DNA from: JBCBWG01 sp964579305
GTDB lineage: Bacteria > Pseudomonadota > Alphaproteobacteria > Rhizobiales > Hyphomicrobiaceae
DNA length: 9,292 nt
Reading direction: 5' to 3'
NCBI GenBank assembly: GCA_964579305.1
Contig: CAZOGY010000134.1
Location: 1-9,292 of the forward strand
Under the pieces are notes generated by a model. It did not search any database. It was not told the origin of the DNA and was given only the letters and a program-made list of their open reading frames with translations. The translations under genes were made by a program, and so were the position numbers. Positions within the stretch are counted from its first letter, which is position 1. Each line of letters begins with the position of its first letter. Of this stretch, positions 1-6,968 are shown piece by piece.

Positions 1-60
1 CCCGGGCCGCTTTGCGGCCTTGGGGCGTGAATCCGATTGGATGCGACATGCATTAGGCCG
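1..60 (-). repeat. Inverted repeat copy L, hairpin-bearing, cut by window edge
   Basis: Read on the minus strand, this stretch matches 2498-2557 of the plus strand over 60 bases with a single mismatch, so the two copies are inverted and flank mutB. It contains a perfect hairpin at 5-19 with a 6-bp stem (GGCCGC/GCGGCC) and a TTT loop. The match stops exactly at position 60, inside the last codons of mutB, and the mutB stop codon (53-55) is part of the repeat. The window begins at position 1, so the element may continue to the left. The hairpin could also act as the mutB terminator, although no T-run follows it. Confidence 0.85.
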
Positions 61-2230
61 CAGCTTCTTTGGTGGTGTTGGTGGGGTCAGGGTAGCCAAG
101 GGCGGCGTTGAGCTTGGTGATCAGGTCGGCGGCCGCCTCGGGGATGTTGGTGCCCGGTCCAAAGACCGCCACGGCACCGGCTTTGAACAAAGCGTCATAG
201 TCGCCCGGTGGGATCACGCCGCCCACGACAATCAAGATGTCCGGGCGGCCCTCTGCTGCGAGCGCCGCTTTCAATTCAGGCACCAGCGTCAAATGCCCGG
301 CCGCAAGCGACGACACACCAACGACATGCACGTCGTTCTCAACCGCCTGCCGCGCCACTTCGTCCGGCGTTGAAAACAGCGGCCCGATATCGACGTCAAA
401 GCCGAGATCTGCAAACGCCGACGCGATCACTTTTTGTCCCCGGTCATGACCATCCTGACCAATCTTGGCCACCAAAAGCCGCGGACGACGGCCGTCATTC
501 TCGCCAAAAAGCTCAACCATCTGCTGGACCCGTTCCAGACCGTCCCGCATGGCACCAGCCTCCGCACGATAAACCCCTGTGACCGCTTTGCTTTCGGCGC
601 GATGGCGGCCAAACACATCTTCCATGGCCTGGCTGATCTCACCCACCGTCGCCATCGCACGTGCCGCATCGACCGACAGCGCAAGGAGATTGCCGTCGGC
701 TTTAGCGCCCTCGCGCAACGCATCGAGCGCTGCACCCACCCGCGCCTCATCGCGTTCGCCGCGCAGCCGGGCCAGTTTGGACAACTGCTCTTCGCGCACG
801 CGATTGTTGTCGACTTTGAGGATCTCGATTTCAGCTTCGTCATGCGGGCGGTATTTGTTCACGCCAACGATTGTCTGCGTCCCGCTGTCGATACGCGCCT
901 GCGTCCGCGCCGCAGCCTCTTCGATGCGCATTTTTGGAATGCCCGCATCAATCGCTTTGGCCATACCGCCGAGCTCTTCGACTTCTTGAATGTGGGCCCA
1001 GGCTTTTGCCGCCAGGTCCGCCGTCAAACGCTCCAGATAATAACTGCCGCCCCACGGATCGGCGATGCGCGTCGTGCCGCTCTCCTGCTGCAAGACCAAT
1101 TGCGTGTTGCGAGCAATCCGGGCTGAGAAATCGGTCGGCAGCGCAAGTGCCTCGTCGAGCGCATTGGTATGCAGCGACTGGGTATGGCCTTGCGTGGCGG
1201 CCATCGCCTCAATGCATGTGCGCACCACGTTGTTGTAAACGTCTTGCGCCGTCAAAGACCATCCCGACGTTTGCGAATGCGTCCGCAGCGCCAGCGACTT
1301 GTCGCTTTGTGGTGAGAATTCCGCCTGGATCAGTTTGGCCCACAGGGCACGGGCAGCCCGCATCTTGGCGACTTCCATGAAAAAATTCATGCCGATCGCC
1401 CAGAAGAACGACAGCCGCGGCGCGAACTTGTCGATGGGCAGGCCCGCTGCCACCCCGGCACGCGCATATTCAACACCGTCAGCCAGCGTATAAGCCAGTT
1501 CCAGGTCCGCCGTCGCGCCGGCCTCCTGCATATGATAACCCGAAATCGAAATCGAATTGAATTTCGGCATGTGCGCCGAGGTATACGAAAAGATGTCTGA
1601 GATAATTCGCATCGACGGGCCGGGCGGGTAAATATAGGTATTGCGCACCATAAACTCTTTCAAAATATCGTTCTGGATGGTGCCTGAAAGTTTTTCCGGT
1701 GGAACGCCCTGCTCTTCCCCCGCGACAATAAACAGCGCAAGCACCGGCAGCACCGCACCATTCATCGTCATGGACACGGACATTTGCGCAAGATCGATGC
1801 CGTCGAACAGTGTGCGCATGTCATAGATGCTGTCGATCGCAACCCCGGCCATGCCGACATCGCCCTTCACGCGGGGATGGTCTGAGTCATAACCGCGGTG
1901 CGTCGCGAGATCGAATGCGACGGACAAGCCTTTTTGCCCCGCCGCGATATTACGCCGATAAAACGCATTCGATTCTTCAGCGGTCGAAAAGCCAGCGTAT
2001 TGCCGGATCGTCCACGGCCGCGTGACATACATCGTCGGATAGGGCCCACGCAGGAATGGGGCGATGCCGGGCCAGCCCCGCACATGGTCAAGCCCGGCAA
2101 CGTCCTGCGGACCATACAGCGGCTTCACCGAGATGCCTTCCGGCGTGAGCCAAGGCGCCGTGTCCACACTTGGCGCGGTGTTCTGCGCGACCTGCCAGGC
2201 GACGTTTGAGAAATCGGGGATCTGGGTCAT
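53..2230 (-). CDS. mutB: Methylmalonyl-CoA mutase, large (catalytic) subunit
   Basis: This 725-residue protein is the catalytic subunit of adenosylcobalamin-dependent methylmalonyl-CoA mutase. It interconverts (R)-methylmalonyl-CoA and succinyl-CoA in the cytoplasm, the last step of propionyl-CoA catabolism. The N-terminal TIM-barrel domain includes the motif RPWTIRQYAGFSTAEESN. Tyr78, Arg196 and His233 align with Tyr89, Arg207 and His244 of the Propionibacterium enzyme. The Tyr/Arg pair marks methylmalonyl-CoA rather than isobutyryl-CoA as substrate. The C-terminal B12 domain (about 583-715) carries the base-off motif GQDGHDRG, with His595 as the cobalt ligand, then VGVSSLAAGH and VVGGVIPPGDY. 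The length is normal for the family. The frame is open up to an ATG at 2323, but homologues begin near MTQIPDFSN, so I place the start at 2230; its ribosome site is weak. The partner mutA lies upstream on the same strand, separated by an opposite-strand gene. The stop codon lies in a repeat. Confidence 0.97.
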   Translation of the reverse strand: MTQIPDFSNVAWQVAQNTAPSVDTAPWLTPEGISVKPLYGPQDVAGLDHVRGWPGIAPFLRGPYPTMYVTRPWTIRQYAGFSTAEESNAFYRRNIAAGQKGLSVAFDLATHRGYDSDHPRVKGDVGMAGVAIDSIYDMRTLFDGIDLAQMSVSMTMNGAVLPVLALFIVAGEEQGVPPEKLSGTIQNDILKEFMVRNTYIYPPGPSMRIISDIFSYTSAHMPKFNSISISGYHMQEAGATADLELAYTLADGVEYARAGVAAGLPIDKFAPRLSFFWAIGMNFFMEVAKMRAARALWAKLIQAEFSPQSDKSLALRTHSQTSGWSLTAQDVYNNVVRTCIEAMAATQGHTQSLHTNALDEALALPTDFSARIARNTQLVLQQESGTTRIADPWGGSYYLERLTADLAAKAWAHIQEVEELGGMAKAIDAGIPKMRIEEAAARTQARIDSGTQTIVGVNKYRPHDEAEIEILKVDNNRVREEQLSKLARLRGERDEARVGAALDALREGAKADGNLLALSVDAARAMATVGEISQAMEDVFGRHRAESKAVTGVYRAEAGAMRDGLERVQQMVELFGENDGRRPRLLVAKIGQDGHDRGQKVIASAFADLGFDVDIGPLFSTPDEVARQAVENDVHVVGVSSLAAGHLTLVPELKAALAAEGRPDILIVVGGVIPPGDYDALFKAGAVAVFGPGTNIPEAAADLITKLNAALGYPDPTNTTKEAAA

Positions 2231-2348
2231 CGCGGCTGTTCCGTTTCGCACGAGAGCAATATCCGATCTGCCAGGGTCGCTTTGCGACACGCAGACCGGA
2301 TGAAACTGCTCTACCTCCAACATGATCGAGCATCTTTATCTGACCCGT

Positions 2349-2366
2349 TGACCGCAAGTGCGGTCA
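2349..2366. promoter_or_regulatory. Palindromic candidate operator upstream of mutB
   Basis: The sequence TGACCGCAAGTGCGGTCA is an inverted repeat with perfect 8-bp arms around a central AG. An overlapping perfect 10-bp palindrome, TCACGCGTGA, follows at 2364-2373. The pair lies about 120-145 bases upstream of the mutB start and just downstream of a possible minus-strand promoter, where a repressor would block initiation. It could also be a small hairpin in the leader RNA. I cannot name the regulator. Confidence 0.4.
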
Positions 2367-2374
2367 CGCGTGAT

Positions 2375-2404
2375 CGCATAATGCCCTCGTCGTTCCTGGT
2401 TCAA
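2375..2404 (-). promoter_or_regulatory. Possible mutB promoter
   Basis: On the minus strand a -35-like TTGAAC (2404-2399) is followed after 18 bases by a -10-like TATGCG (2380-2375). Transcription would begin near 2368 and leave a leader of roughly 140 bases before the mutB ATG. The -10 box matches poorly. The main support is its position beside a palindrome and the fact that mutB, cut off from mutA, needs its own promoter. Confidence 0.28.
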
Positions 2405-2497
2405 ACGCTCTTGCCCAATAGGTCGCGCCGTTCCGCGCAGGGGTCAAGATCGACATCCGGCGTCCAGGGCCCGCGCGGTCATGTGGTTTCTTCCGTC

Positions 2498-2557
2498 CGG
2501 CCTAATGCATGTCGCATCCAATCGGGTTCACGCCCCAAGGCCGCAAAGCGGCCCGGG
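2498..2557 (+). repeat. Inverted repeat copy R, complete match to copy L
   Basis: This is the plus-strand partner of the repeat at 1-60, identical at 59 of 60 positions; the only difference is G at 2527, where the copy at 1-60 implies A. It holds the same perfect hairpin, GGCCGC-AAA-GCGGCC, at 2539-2553. It lies in the non-coding stretch between the divergent genes mutB and DUF817. No transposase is encoded nearby, so it is best described as a non-autonomous dispersed palindromic element. Confidence 0.85.
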
Positions 2558-2636
2558 CCGCGGAGGGCCAAAGGCCCGTGAGCGCAACAGAGCTAAAGCG
2601 AGGCGCATTTCATGCGACACGCTTCAAGCGTCATCG
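2558..2636 (+). repeat. Hairpin-rich right half of the repeat element
   Basis: The sequence after copy R continues with more short hairpins. One is GGGCC-AAA-GGCCC at 2565-2577 and another is ACGCT-TCA-AGCGT at 2619-2631. The octamer ATGCGACA at 2612-2619 is the exact reverse complement of TGTCGCAT at 2510-2517 inside copy R. The whole of about 2498-2636 could therefore be one MITE-like element with degenerate terminal inverted arms. The equivalent part of copy L would lie outside the window. I see no credible gene in 2231-2736. Confidence 0.45.
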
Positions 2637-2725
2637 AACGGCAAACATCGGCAAATCCCACCATCCAGCCCTGTCGCGGTCATGCTCGATGCCGCACCTG
2701 CGGGACCGCAGCTTTCCGTCAGGGT

Positions 2726-2730
2726 GAGGA
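2726..2730 (+). promoter_or_regulatory. Ribosome binding site of the DUF817 gene
   Basis: GAGGA lies six bases before the ATG at 2737. It supports that start codon for the membrane-protein gene. Confidence 0.6.
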
Positions 2731-2736
2731 AACAAC

Positions 2737-3687
2737 ATGCTCAAATCCGATCGGCCGGCGGATGACCGCCCGCTGAGTGCAGCGGCCGCTTATCCAGCCC
2801 TGCGGCGCTTTATCGTCGCCGAAATGCTCCTCGGACGATGGGCCCGTCAGAAACGATGGCGCACGGCCGCCTACGAATTCGTGCGCTTTGGCGTGAAACA
2901 GGCCTGGGCGTGCCTATTCGGCGGGCTGATGTTGGCGCTTTTACTCGGCACTCACCTCGCCTATCCGCGCGATGCCTGGCTGGCGCGCTATGACTTCCTC
3001 GTCATCGCATCGGTCGCGATCCAGGTGGCAATGTTGCGATTTGGCCTGGAGACCTGGGACGAAGCCAAAGTCATTTTGGTCTTTCACGTCGTTGGCACGG
3101 CGATGGAGGTCTTCAAGACCGCCATGGGGTCATGGACATACCCTGAGGCGTCATTATTGCGGATTGCCGGCGTGCCCTTATTCACGGGGTTCATGTACGC
3201 CGCGGTCGGCTCCTACATCGCGCGGGTCTGGCGGTTGTTTGATTTTCAGTTCACACGCCACCCGCCATTATGGGCGCTATCGATTTTGGCGCTGGCGATC
3301 TATGTGAATTTTTTCACGCACCATTATACCTTGGATATACGGAACGGCCTGTTTCTAGCCTGCCTGGTCCTGTTTGGCCCGGCGTGGGTACATTTCAAAG
3401 TCTGGCGCACACACCGAAAAATGCCACTGCTACTTGGTCTGATCCTGGTCGCGCTCTTTATTTGGTTTGCCGAAAACATCGCAACATTCGCGAATGCCTG
3501 GGTTTATCCCAATCAGAAAAGCGGCTGGCAGATGGTGTCGCTCGCGAAGCTGGGCTCTTGGTTTTTATTGATGATCCTGTCCTATGCACTCGTCGCATGG
3601 GTCCAAGGCATTCGAAACCACCGTGTCCGCACGCCAATTGGCATTCCGCCTCAGCCGGCAGGATCACCGGCGCAGATCTCGGAGTGA
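2737..3687 (+). CDS. DUF817 family multi-pass membrane protein
   Basis: This 316-residue protein looks like the DUF817 family (the family of Bacillus subtilis YoaT), whose function is not known. It appears to be an inner-membrane protein with seven or eight hydrophobic segments, roughly at residues 55-75, 85-104, 110-122, 144-163, 178-194, 203-219, 229-249 and 270-290. Conserved-looking motifs are the charged loop RFGLETWDEAK (101-111), GSWTYPE (131-137), FDFQFTRHPP (168-177) and AENIATFANAWVYPNQ (245-260). The cytoplasmic N-terminus is basic. A GAGGA ribosome site supports the start. The gene is divergent from mutB, converges on mutA and interrupts what is normally one operon. Some stretches (around 3300-3360) look richer in A and T than the mutase genes, which would fit later acquisition. 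Any role in propionate or cobalamin metabolism would be a guess. Confidence 0.8.
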   Translation: MLKSDRPADDRPLSAAAAYPALRRFIVAEMLLGRWARQKRWRTAAYEFVRFGVKQAWACLFGGLMLALLLGTHLAYPRDAWLARYDFLVIASVAIQVAMLRFGLETWDEAKVILVFHVVGTAMEVFKTAMGSWTYPEASLLRIAGVPLFTGFMYAAVGSYIARVWRLFDFQFTRHPPLWALSILALAIYVNFFTHHYTLDIRNGLFLACLVLFGPAWVHFKVWRTHRKMPLLLGLILVALFIWFAENIATFANAWVYPNQKSGWQMVSLAKLGSWFLLMILSYALVAWVQGIRNHRVRTPIGIPPQPAGSPAQISE

Positions 3688-3711
3688 AATCCCAGCCATA
3701 AACTGACACCA

Positions 3712-3745
3712 CGCTGACAAAACGAACGCGGCGGCCCGGTCAGCG
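3712..3745. terminator. Possible shared terminator between DUF817 and mutA
   Basis: The 70-bp gap between the two convergent genes contains the inverted repeat CGCTGAC (3712-3718) and GTCAGCG (3739-3745) around a 20-base loop. The position, just past both stop codons, suits a bidirectional terminator. In the mutA direction a short T-rich stretch lies in the loop and not after the stem, so this is a weak intrinsic terminator at best. Confidence 0.3.
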
Positions 3746-3757
3746 ACGCACCACACC

Positions 3758-5731
3758 TCACACCGATAGAGCCTGATGCAGGTCGCAAAGCGCAGCGACC
3801 ATGTCTTGGCCGGCGTATAGGTGGCCATCGATGCCGACACCGGTCGTGGTGACAGCCGGGTCGGCAGGCCTCCGCGCAATGTAGACCCGCTTGGCCCCGA
3901 CCGTTTTGAGCAAGGCGGCTGTCGCGTCGACAAGTTGGCCGTACGCTTCGTCGGATCCTGCAAGGCAGGCGATCGTCAGGCCGCTTTGTGCGAACGCACG
4001 GCCGACATCTGCGCTGTTGGTGAAGCCATCGACGACCGTGCGCCCTTCAATGCCGCCGGCAGCCAGCAGGTTTTTCAGCCACATCGTCCGCACGGTGTTG
4101 TCGGCAAGCGGCCCCAGATTGGCGATGAAAACCGCCGGCCTGTCGCCGCGCGCAGCCGCCGCGTCAGCCGCATCGCGAAGCGCTTCGAACGGCTCCGACA
4201 AGCGCTTGGCAACAAGCGATTCCGCCGTCATCACAGCCTCGGGCGGTGGCGTGACATGGCCACGCGAGGCACCGTAAGCCAACGTGGCAATCAAGTCAGA
4301 AAAGCCCGTCTTGGGATTTCCACCGCGACGCGCCGGCATGCCCCGCTTGGGATCGGGCGATACCGTAAGAACGTCTGCGGGCCGTTCGTCGAGAGCGGGA
4401 TAGGCGCTGGTGCCCGTCAGGGGCATGCGTCCCGTCGCAATAAGCTTTGCGCGTTGCTGTTGGCATGCGCGAACCCGATCCTGGAACGCACCGCGCGACA
4501 GGCTTTCGACGATCCCGCCCTCGCGCTCGATCTGTTGCAAGCCCTCCCACGCACGCGAACACAGCTGCTCACACAGCGTCTCGAATGCGCCGGCGCCGGC
4601 GGCCGGATCACAGACCCGCCAGAGATTTGATTCCTCCAGCAGAACAACTTGCGTGTTGCGCGCGATCCGCCGGGCAAGCGCATTGGGCAGACCCACCGCA
4701 AGCGTATGCGGCAGAACAGTGATGCTATCGGCACCGCCAACACCGGCCGTAAATGTGGCGATCGTTGCGCGCAGCATATTCACCGCCGGGTCGCGCTTGG
4801 TCATCATCCGCCATGCCGTTTCCGCATGGATCGCAATCGGCGCGGCCTCAAGCCCACAGCCCTGCTGAACCCGCGCCCACAACCGCCGCATCGCGCGCAA
4901 TTTCGCCAGGCCCAGAAACTGATCCGCATCAATCGCGAAGGTCCACTGCAGCGCACGTTCGGCATCGGCCAGCGGCATCCCTGCCGCTTCCAGCGCGCGC
5001 ATATAGGCAAGCCCGTACGCCACAGCCGCGGCAAGTTCCTGATCCTCGCTGCCGCCGGCGGCATGCACCTGGCGCACGTCGCATTCGATGAATGGGCCTT
5101 TGAAACCGCGCCGCTTGAGCACGTTCACGCTATCGGCCAACCGCGTGCCGACCTCGGCCCATGACGCGGAGAAGCTGCCCATGGCGGCAAGTGAACCAAT
5201 CGGATCGAGGCCGAACGTGACGTCAAGCGCCGTGGGGTCAAGTCCGCGCTTTTCGACCAAGGCGGCCACCAGACCACCATTGATGCGGCCTGCGGGCGCG
5301 GGCTCAACGCGCAATCGGATCATCTCAAGGCCGACGCCGGCCAGCGCCGCGTCGAGGTCGGTCACACTATCGCAAGCAACCCCATAACCGGCCGCGCTCG
5401 GGCTTGCGGGAAACACAAGCGAGACCATGTCGGCACCGCCCTCGAGGTCTTTCAGGATCAGGCGGTTGGCGTCGTCTGGTGCGGGATGGTCTAGCCGCTG
5501 GGCCACGCGCCACGGACGCCCGGCAGCAACCCGGCCAATCGGCGCCGCTGACGGGGTTGGCTCGTAGACCGGCGCAAGCGTCAGGCCGCCGATGACTTTC
5601 GAAAGAAGCTGCTTGTCAACATCGCCACCCTTAAGGGCCGCGCTCGCCGCCGCCCGCCATTGCGCCTCATCGGCTTCGGGAAAGTCGCCAGCCAGTCTCA
5701 CTGGCTCCAGGTTGCCTGTCGTATCCGTCAT
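3758..5731 (-). CDS. mutA: Methylmalonyl-CoA mutase, small (non-catalytic) subunit
   Basis: This 657-residue protein is the small subunit that pairs with MutB in the heterodimeric mutase. It shares the mutase fold but has no active site of its own. Mutase-like stretches include the barrel region around 170-350, PNALARRIARNTQVVLLEESN (349-369) and the following CDPAAGAGAFETL. The C-terminal B12-like domain (about 532-657) lacks the cobalt-binding DxHxxG motif: IANLGPLADNTVRTMW stands at that place (536-551), as expected for a small subunit. A GIDGHLYAGQD stretch near 633-643 resembles the motif but sits at the very C-terminus and should not bind cobalt. The frame is open to an ATG at 5818, with another ATG at 5764. 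I chose 5731 because homologues start shortly before a motif like LAGDFPEADEAQW; the ribosome site is weak. In most genomes mutB follows directly, but here it lies 1.5 kb further on. Confidence 0.94.
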   Translation of the reverse strand: MTDTTGNLEPVRLAGDFPEADEAQWRAAASAALKGGDVDKQLLSKVIGGLTLAPVYEPTPSAAPIGRVAAGRPWRVAQRLDHPAPDDANRLILKDLEGGADMVSLVFPASPSAAGYGVACDSVTDLDAALAGVGLEMIRLRVEPAPAGRINGGLVAALVEKRGLDPTALDVTFGLDPIGSLAAMGSFSASWAEVGTRLADSVNVLKRRGFKGPFIECDVRQVHAAGGSEDQELAAAVAYGLAYMRALEAAGMPLADAERALQWTFAIDADQFLGLAKLRAMRRLWARVQQGCGLEAAPIAIHAETAWRMMTKRDPAVNMLRATIATFTAGVGGADSITVLPHTLAVGLPNALARRIARNTQVVLLEESNLWRVCDPAAGAGAFETLCEQLCSRAWEGLQQIEREGGIVESLSRGAFQDRVRACQQQRAKLIATGRMPLTGTSAYPALDERPADVLTVSPDPKRGMPARRGGNPKTGFSDLIATLAYGASRGHVTPPPEAVMTAESLVAKRLSEPFEALRDAADAAAARGDRPAVFIANLGPLADNTVRTMWLKNLLAAGGIEGRTVVDGFTNSADVGRAFAQSGLTIACLAGSDEAYGQLVDATAALLKTVGAKRVYIARRPADPAVTTTGVGIDGHLYAGQDMVAALCDLHQALSV

Positions 5732-5890
5732 CGCTCGATCCGTTGCTTTGAGGCACTGCACCATGGCCGAACCTGCCTCAATGCACCATCCCGCCGTTCG
5801 GGCACCTTCCCGGTCCAACTTGCTTCGGAAATCGGGCCTGCGTCCTGGCCGGGATCCGACCGGGCGCAGTGGGCGTTGACCCTAAAGTCC

Positions 5891-5902
5891 TTGTGATCAC
5901 AA
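5891..5902. promoter_or_regulatory. Perfect 12-bp palindrome, candidate operator
   Basis: TTGTGATCACAA is a perfect palindrome in the 296-bp intergenic region between the divergent genes mutA and the L,D-transpeptidase. It lies about 160 bases before the mutA start and 126 bases before the transpeptidase start. Its TTGT...ACAA form is the kind of site bound by GntR-family dimers, and it also resembles a spacerless CRP/FNR half-site pair. I cannot assign the regulator or say which gene it serves. Confidence 0.4.
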
Positions 5903-5921
5903 TGCGGTCGGGTTTCGTCTT

Positions 5922-5948
5922 TTGATCAGGAATTTGTGCGATTATGCT
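5922..5948 (+). promoter_or_regulatory. Possible promoter of the L,D-transpeptidase gene
   Basis: TTGATC (5922-5927) and TATGCT (5943-5948) could be -35 and -10 boxes on the plus strand. The spacer of 15 bases is shorter than the optimum of 17. The pair lies 80 bases before the chosen start codon and 20 bases after the palindrome at 5891-5902. The evidence is weak. Confidence 0.25.
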
Positions 5949-6027
5949 CGTACGGAAAATCGAGTGCCATCTGCCGGAGCGCGCGCTTAATCTGCGCCGT
6001 CCGGCTCACGCGTCCAGGGTCCTATCC

Positions 6028-6765
6028 ATGCGTTCCAACACCGTCGCCTTCGTCGCAGCCTTGACGGCTTTGACCGCATTGGCCGTCAGCACGGTCGTGA
6101 TTGAGCCTGCGCAGGCTAAAACACGGCGCAGCTCCGCACCGACAATCGTGAACACGGACCTTGGTTTTGCTCCAGGCACCATTGTCATCGTGAACAACGA
6201 ACGCCGCCTCTATTACGTCATCGCGCCCGGCAAATCGAAACGCTATCGCGTGGCGGTAGGCGAGCGCAATGAGCGTTGGACCGGGCGCACGTTTGTCTCG
6301 ATGAAAAAGGTCAACCCGAAGTGGTACCCGGTCGACGGCAAGAAACCCGTTGAAGGCGGTATTCCATCCAACCCGCTTGGCAAACGCGCGATCTACCTGG
6401 ATTGGTCGTTGCTGCGCATTCACGGCACAAACAACCGCTATTCAATCGGCAGCGCGGTGTCGAACGGATGTATCCGCATGTTCAACCGCGATGTGATCGA
6501 CCTCTACAGCCGCGTCCACCTTGGCGCACCCGTGATCGCGATCAACGCCCGCCGCGACGCTTACAAGTTCCACGATGGTAAGTTCACCGGCAAGCTGCCG
6601 TCTTGGCGCGGTCAGGCCGCGTTTTGGCGCCAGCGTAAGCGCGAACAAGCGCGCGAGCGCCGGGCGCAAGCCCGCGCCGAGCGCCAGCGCCGCCGCACGC
6701 GCCGGCAGACCCGTCGCAATCGCCAGGTCCGTCTGTCGACGGCGCCTTGGCTCCGCGGTTACTGA
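6028..6765 (+). CDS. Secreted L,D-transpeptidase (YkuD family) with Arg-rich tail
   Basis: This 245-residue protein is an L,D-transpeptidase of the YkuD family. Such enzymes act in the periplasm, making 3-3 cross-links in peptidoglycan or anchoring proteins to it. Residues 1-30 form a signal peptide (MRSN, then a hydrophobic stretch, with likely cleavage after AQA). The YkuD domain spans about 48-173. It contains IHGTNNRYSIGSAVSNGCIR, with His132 and the nucleophile Cys148 in SNGCIRM; Asn replaces the His often seen before Gly, a variant accepted in the family. From about 199 to 235 the protein is a run of Arg, Gln and Ala with very high positive charge, ending in APWLRGY. The frame opens at 5944, but the signal peptide and the AGGGT site at 6016-6020 place the start at 6028. 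It is divergent from mutA and probably functionally unrelated. Confidence 0.93.
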   Translation: MRSNTVAFVAALTALTALAVSTVVIEPAQAKTRRSSAPTIVNTDLGFAPGTIVIVNNERRLYYVIAPGKSKRYRVAVGERNERWTGRTFVSMKKVNPKWYPVDGKKPVEGGIPSNPLGKRAIYLDWSLLRIHGTNNRYSIGSAVSNGCIRMFNRDVIDLYSRVHLGAPVIAINARRDAYKFHDGKFTGKLPSWRGQAAFWRQRKREQARERRAQARAERQRRRTRRQTRRNRQVRLSTAPWLRGY

Positions 6766-6872
6766 TCGATCGGCCAGCCCTCGTCAGCGCTTATGATGCG
6801 TGGTCGTTGATGAAAGCGGCGCCGGCGCGCGCTGCCTTTTTCGACAGCGCGAACATCTCGATCGTGATCGAC

Positions 6873-6891
6873 TGCGGCCGGCGCGGCCGCA
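6873..6891. terminator. GC-rich hairpin downstream of the transpeptidase gene
   Basis: TGCGGCC-GGCGC-GGCCGCA is a perfect 7-bp stem with a five-base loop in the 203-bp gap 6766-6968 between two convergent genes. It is 108 bases past the transpeptidase stop and has no T-run, so intrinsic termination is uncertain. Apart from this hairpin and the one at 6948-6967, I see no gene or clear signal in the gap. Confidence 0.3.
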
Positions 6892-6947
6892 AGCTTCATC
6901 GATCGCAGACGCCAACGCCGACGCCGCGCCATCTCCCGTCCCGCGCA

Positions 6948-6967
6948 GCCCACATGCAAACGTGGGC
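6948..6967 (-). terminator. Possible terminator of the crotonase-like gene
   Basis: On the minus strand, one base after the stop codon of the crotonase-like gene, GCCCAC and GTGGGC form a 6-bp stem around an eight-base loop. No T-run follows. The position suits transcription termination or 3'-end protection, but the structure is modest. Confidence 0.35.
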
Positions 6968-6968
6968 C

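Noticed and set aside
434..1126. 230-codon plus-strand open frame antisense to mutB
   Set aside because: It lies entirely opposite a highly conserved mutase gene, has no recognisable domain, and is explained by the open antisense frames expected in GC-rich coding DNA.
2231..2323. N-terminal extension of MutB starting at the ATG at 2323, with GGAGGT beside it
   Set aside because: The GGAGGT lies inside the extension with no start codon at proper spacing, and the added 31 residues are not part of the mutase fold; the start at 2230 matches the family.
2282..2727. Several short plus-strand frames in the mutB-DUF817 intergenic region
   Set aside because: They run through the hairpin repeat, have biased Arg/Pro/Gly composition and lack ribosome sites or family resemblance.
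3821..4630. 269-codon plus-strand open frame antisense to mutA
   Set aside because: It is opposite the conserved mutA gene, with Arg-rich low-quality composition and no family resemblance.
5800..5875. Cobalamin-riboswitch-like words upstream of mutA (CCCACTG and GGGAAGG on the minus strand)
   Set aside because: The spacing is wrong and the conserved B12 box and core helices are not visible; two short words alone are not evidence of the riboswitch.
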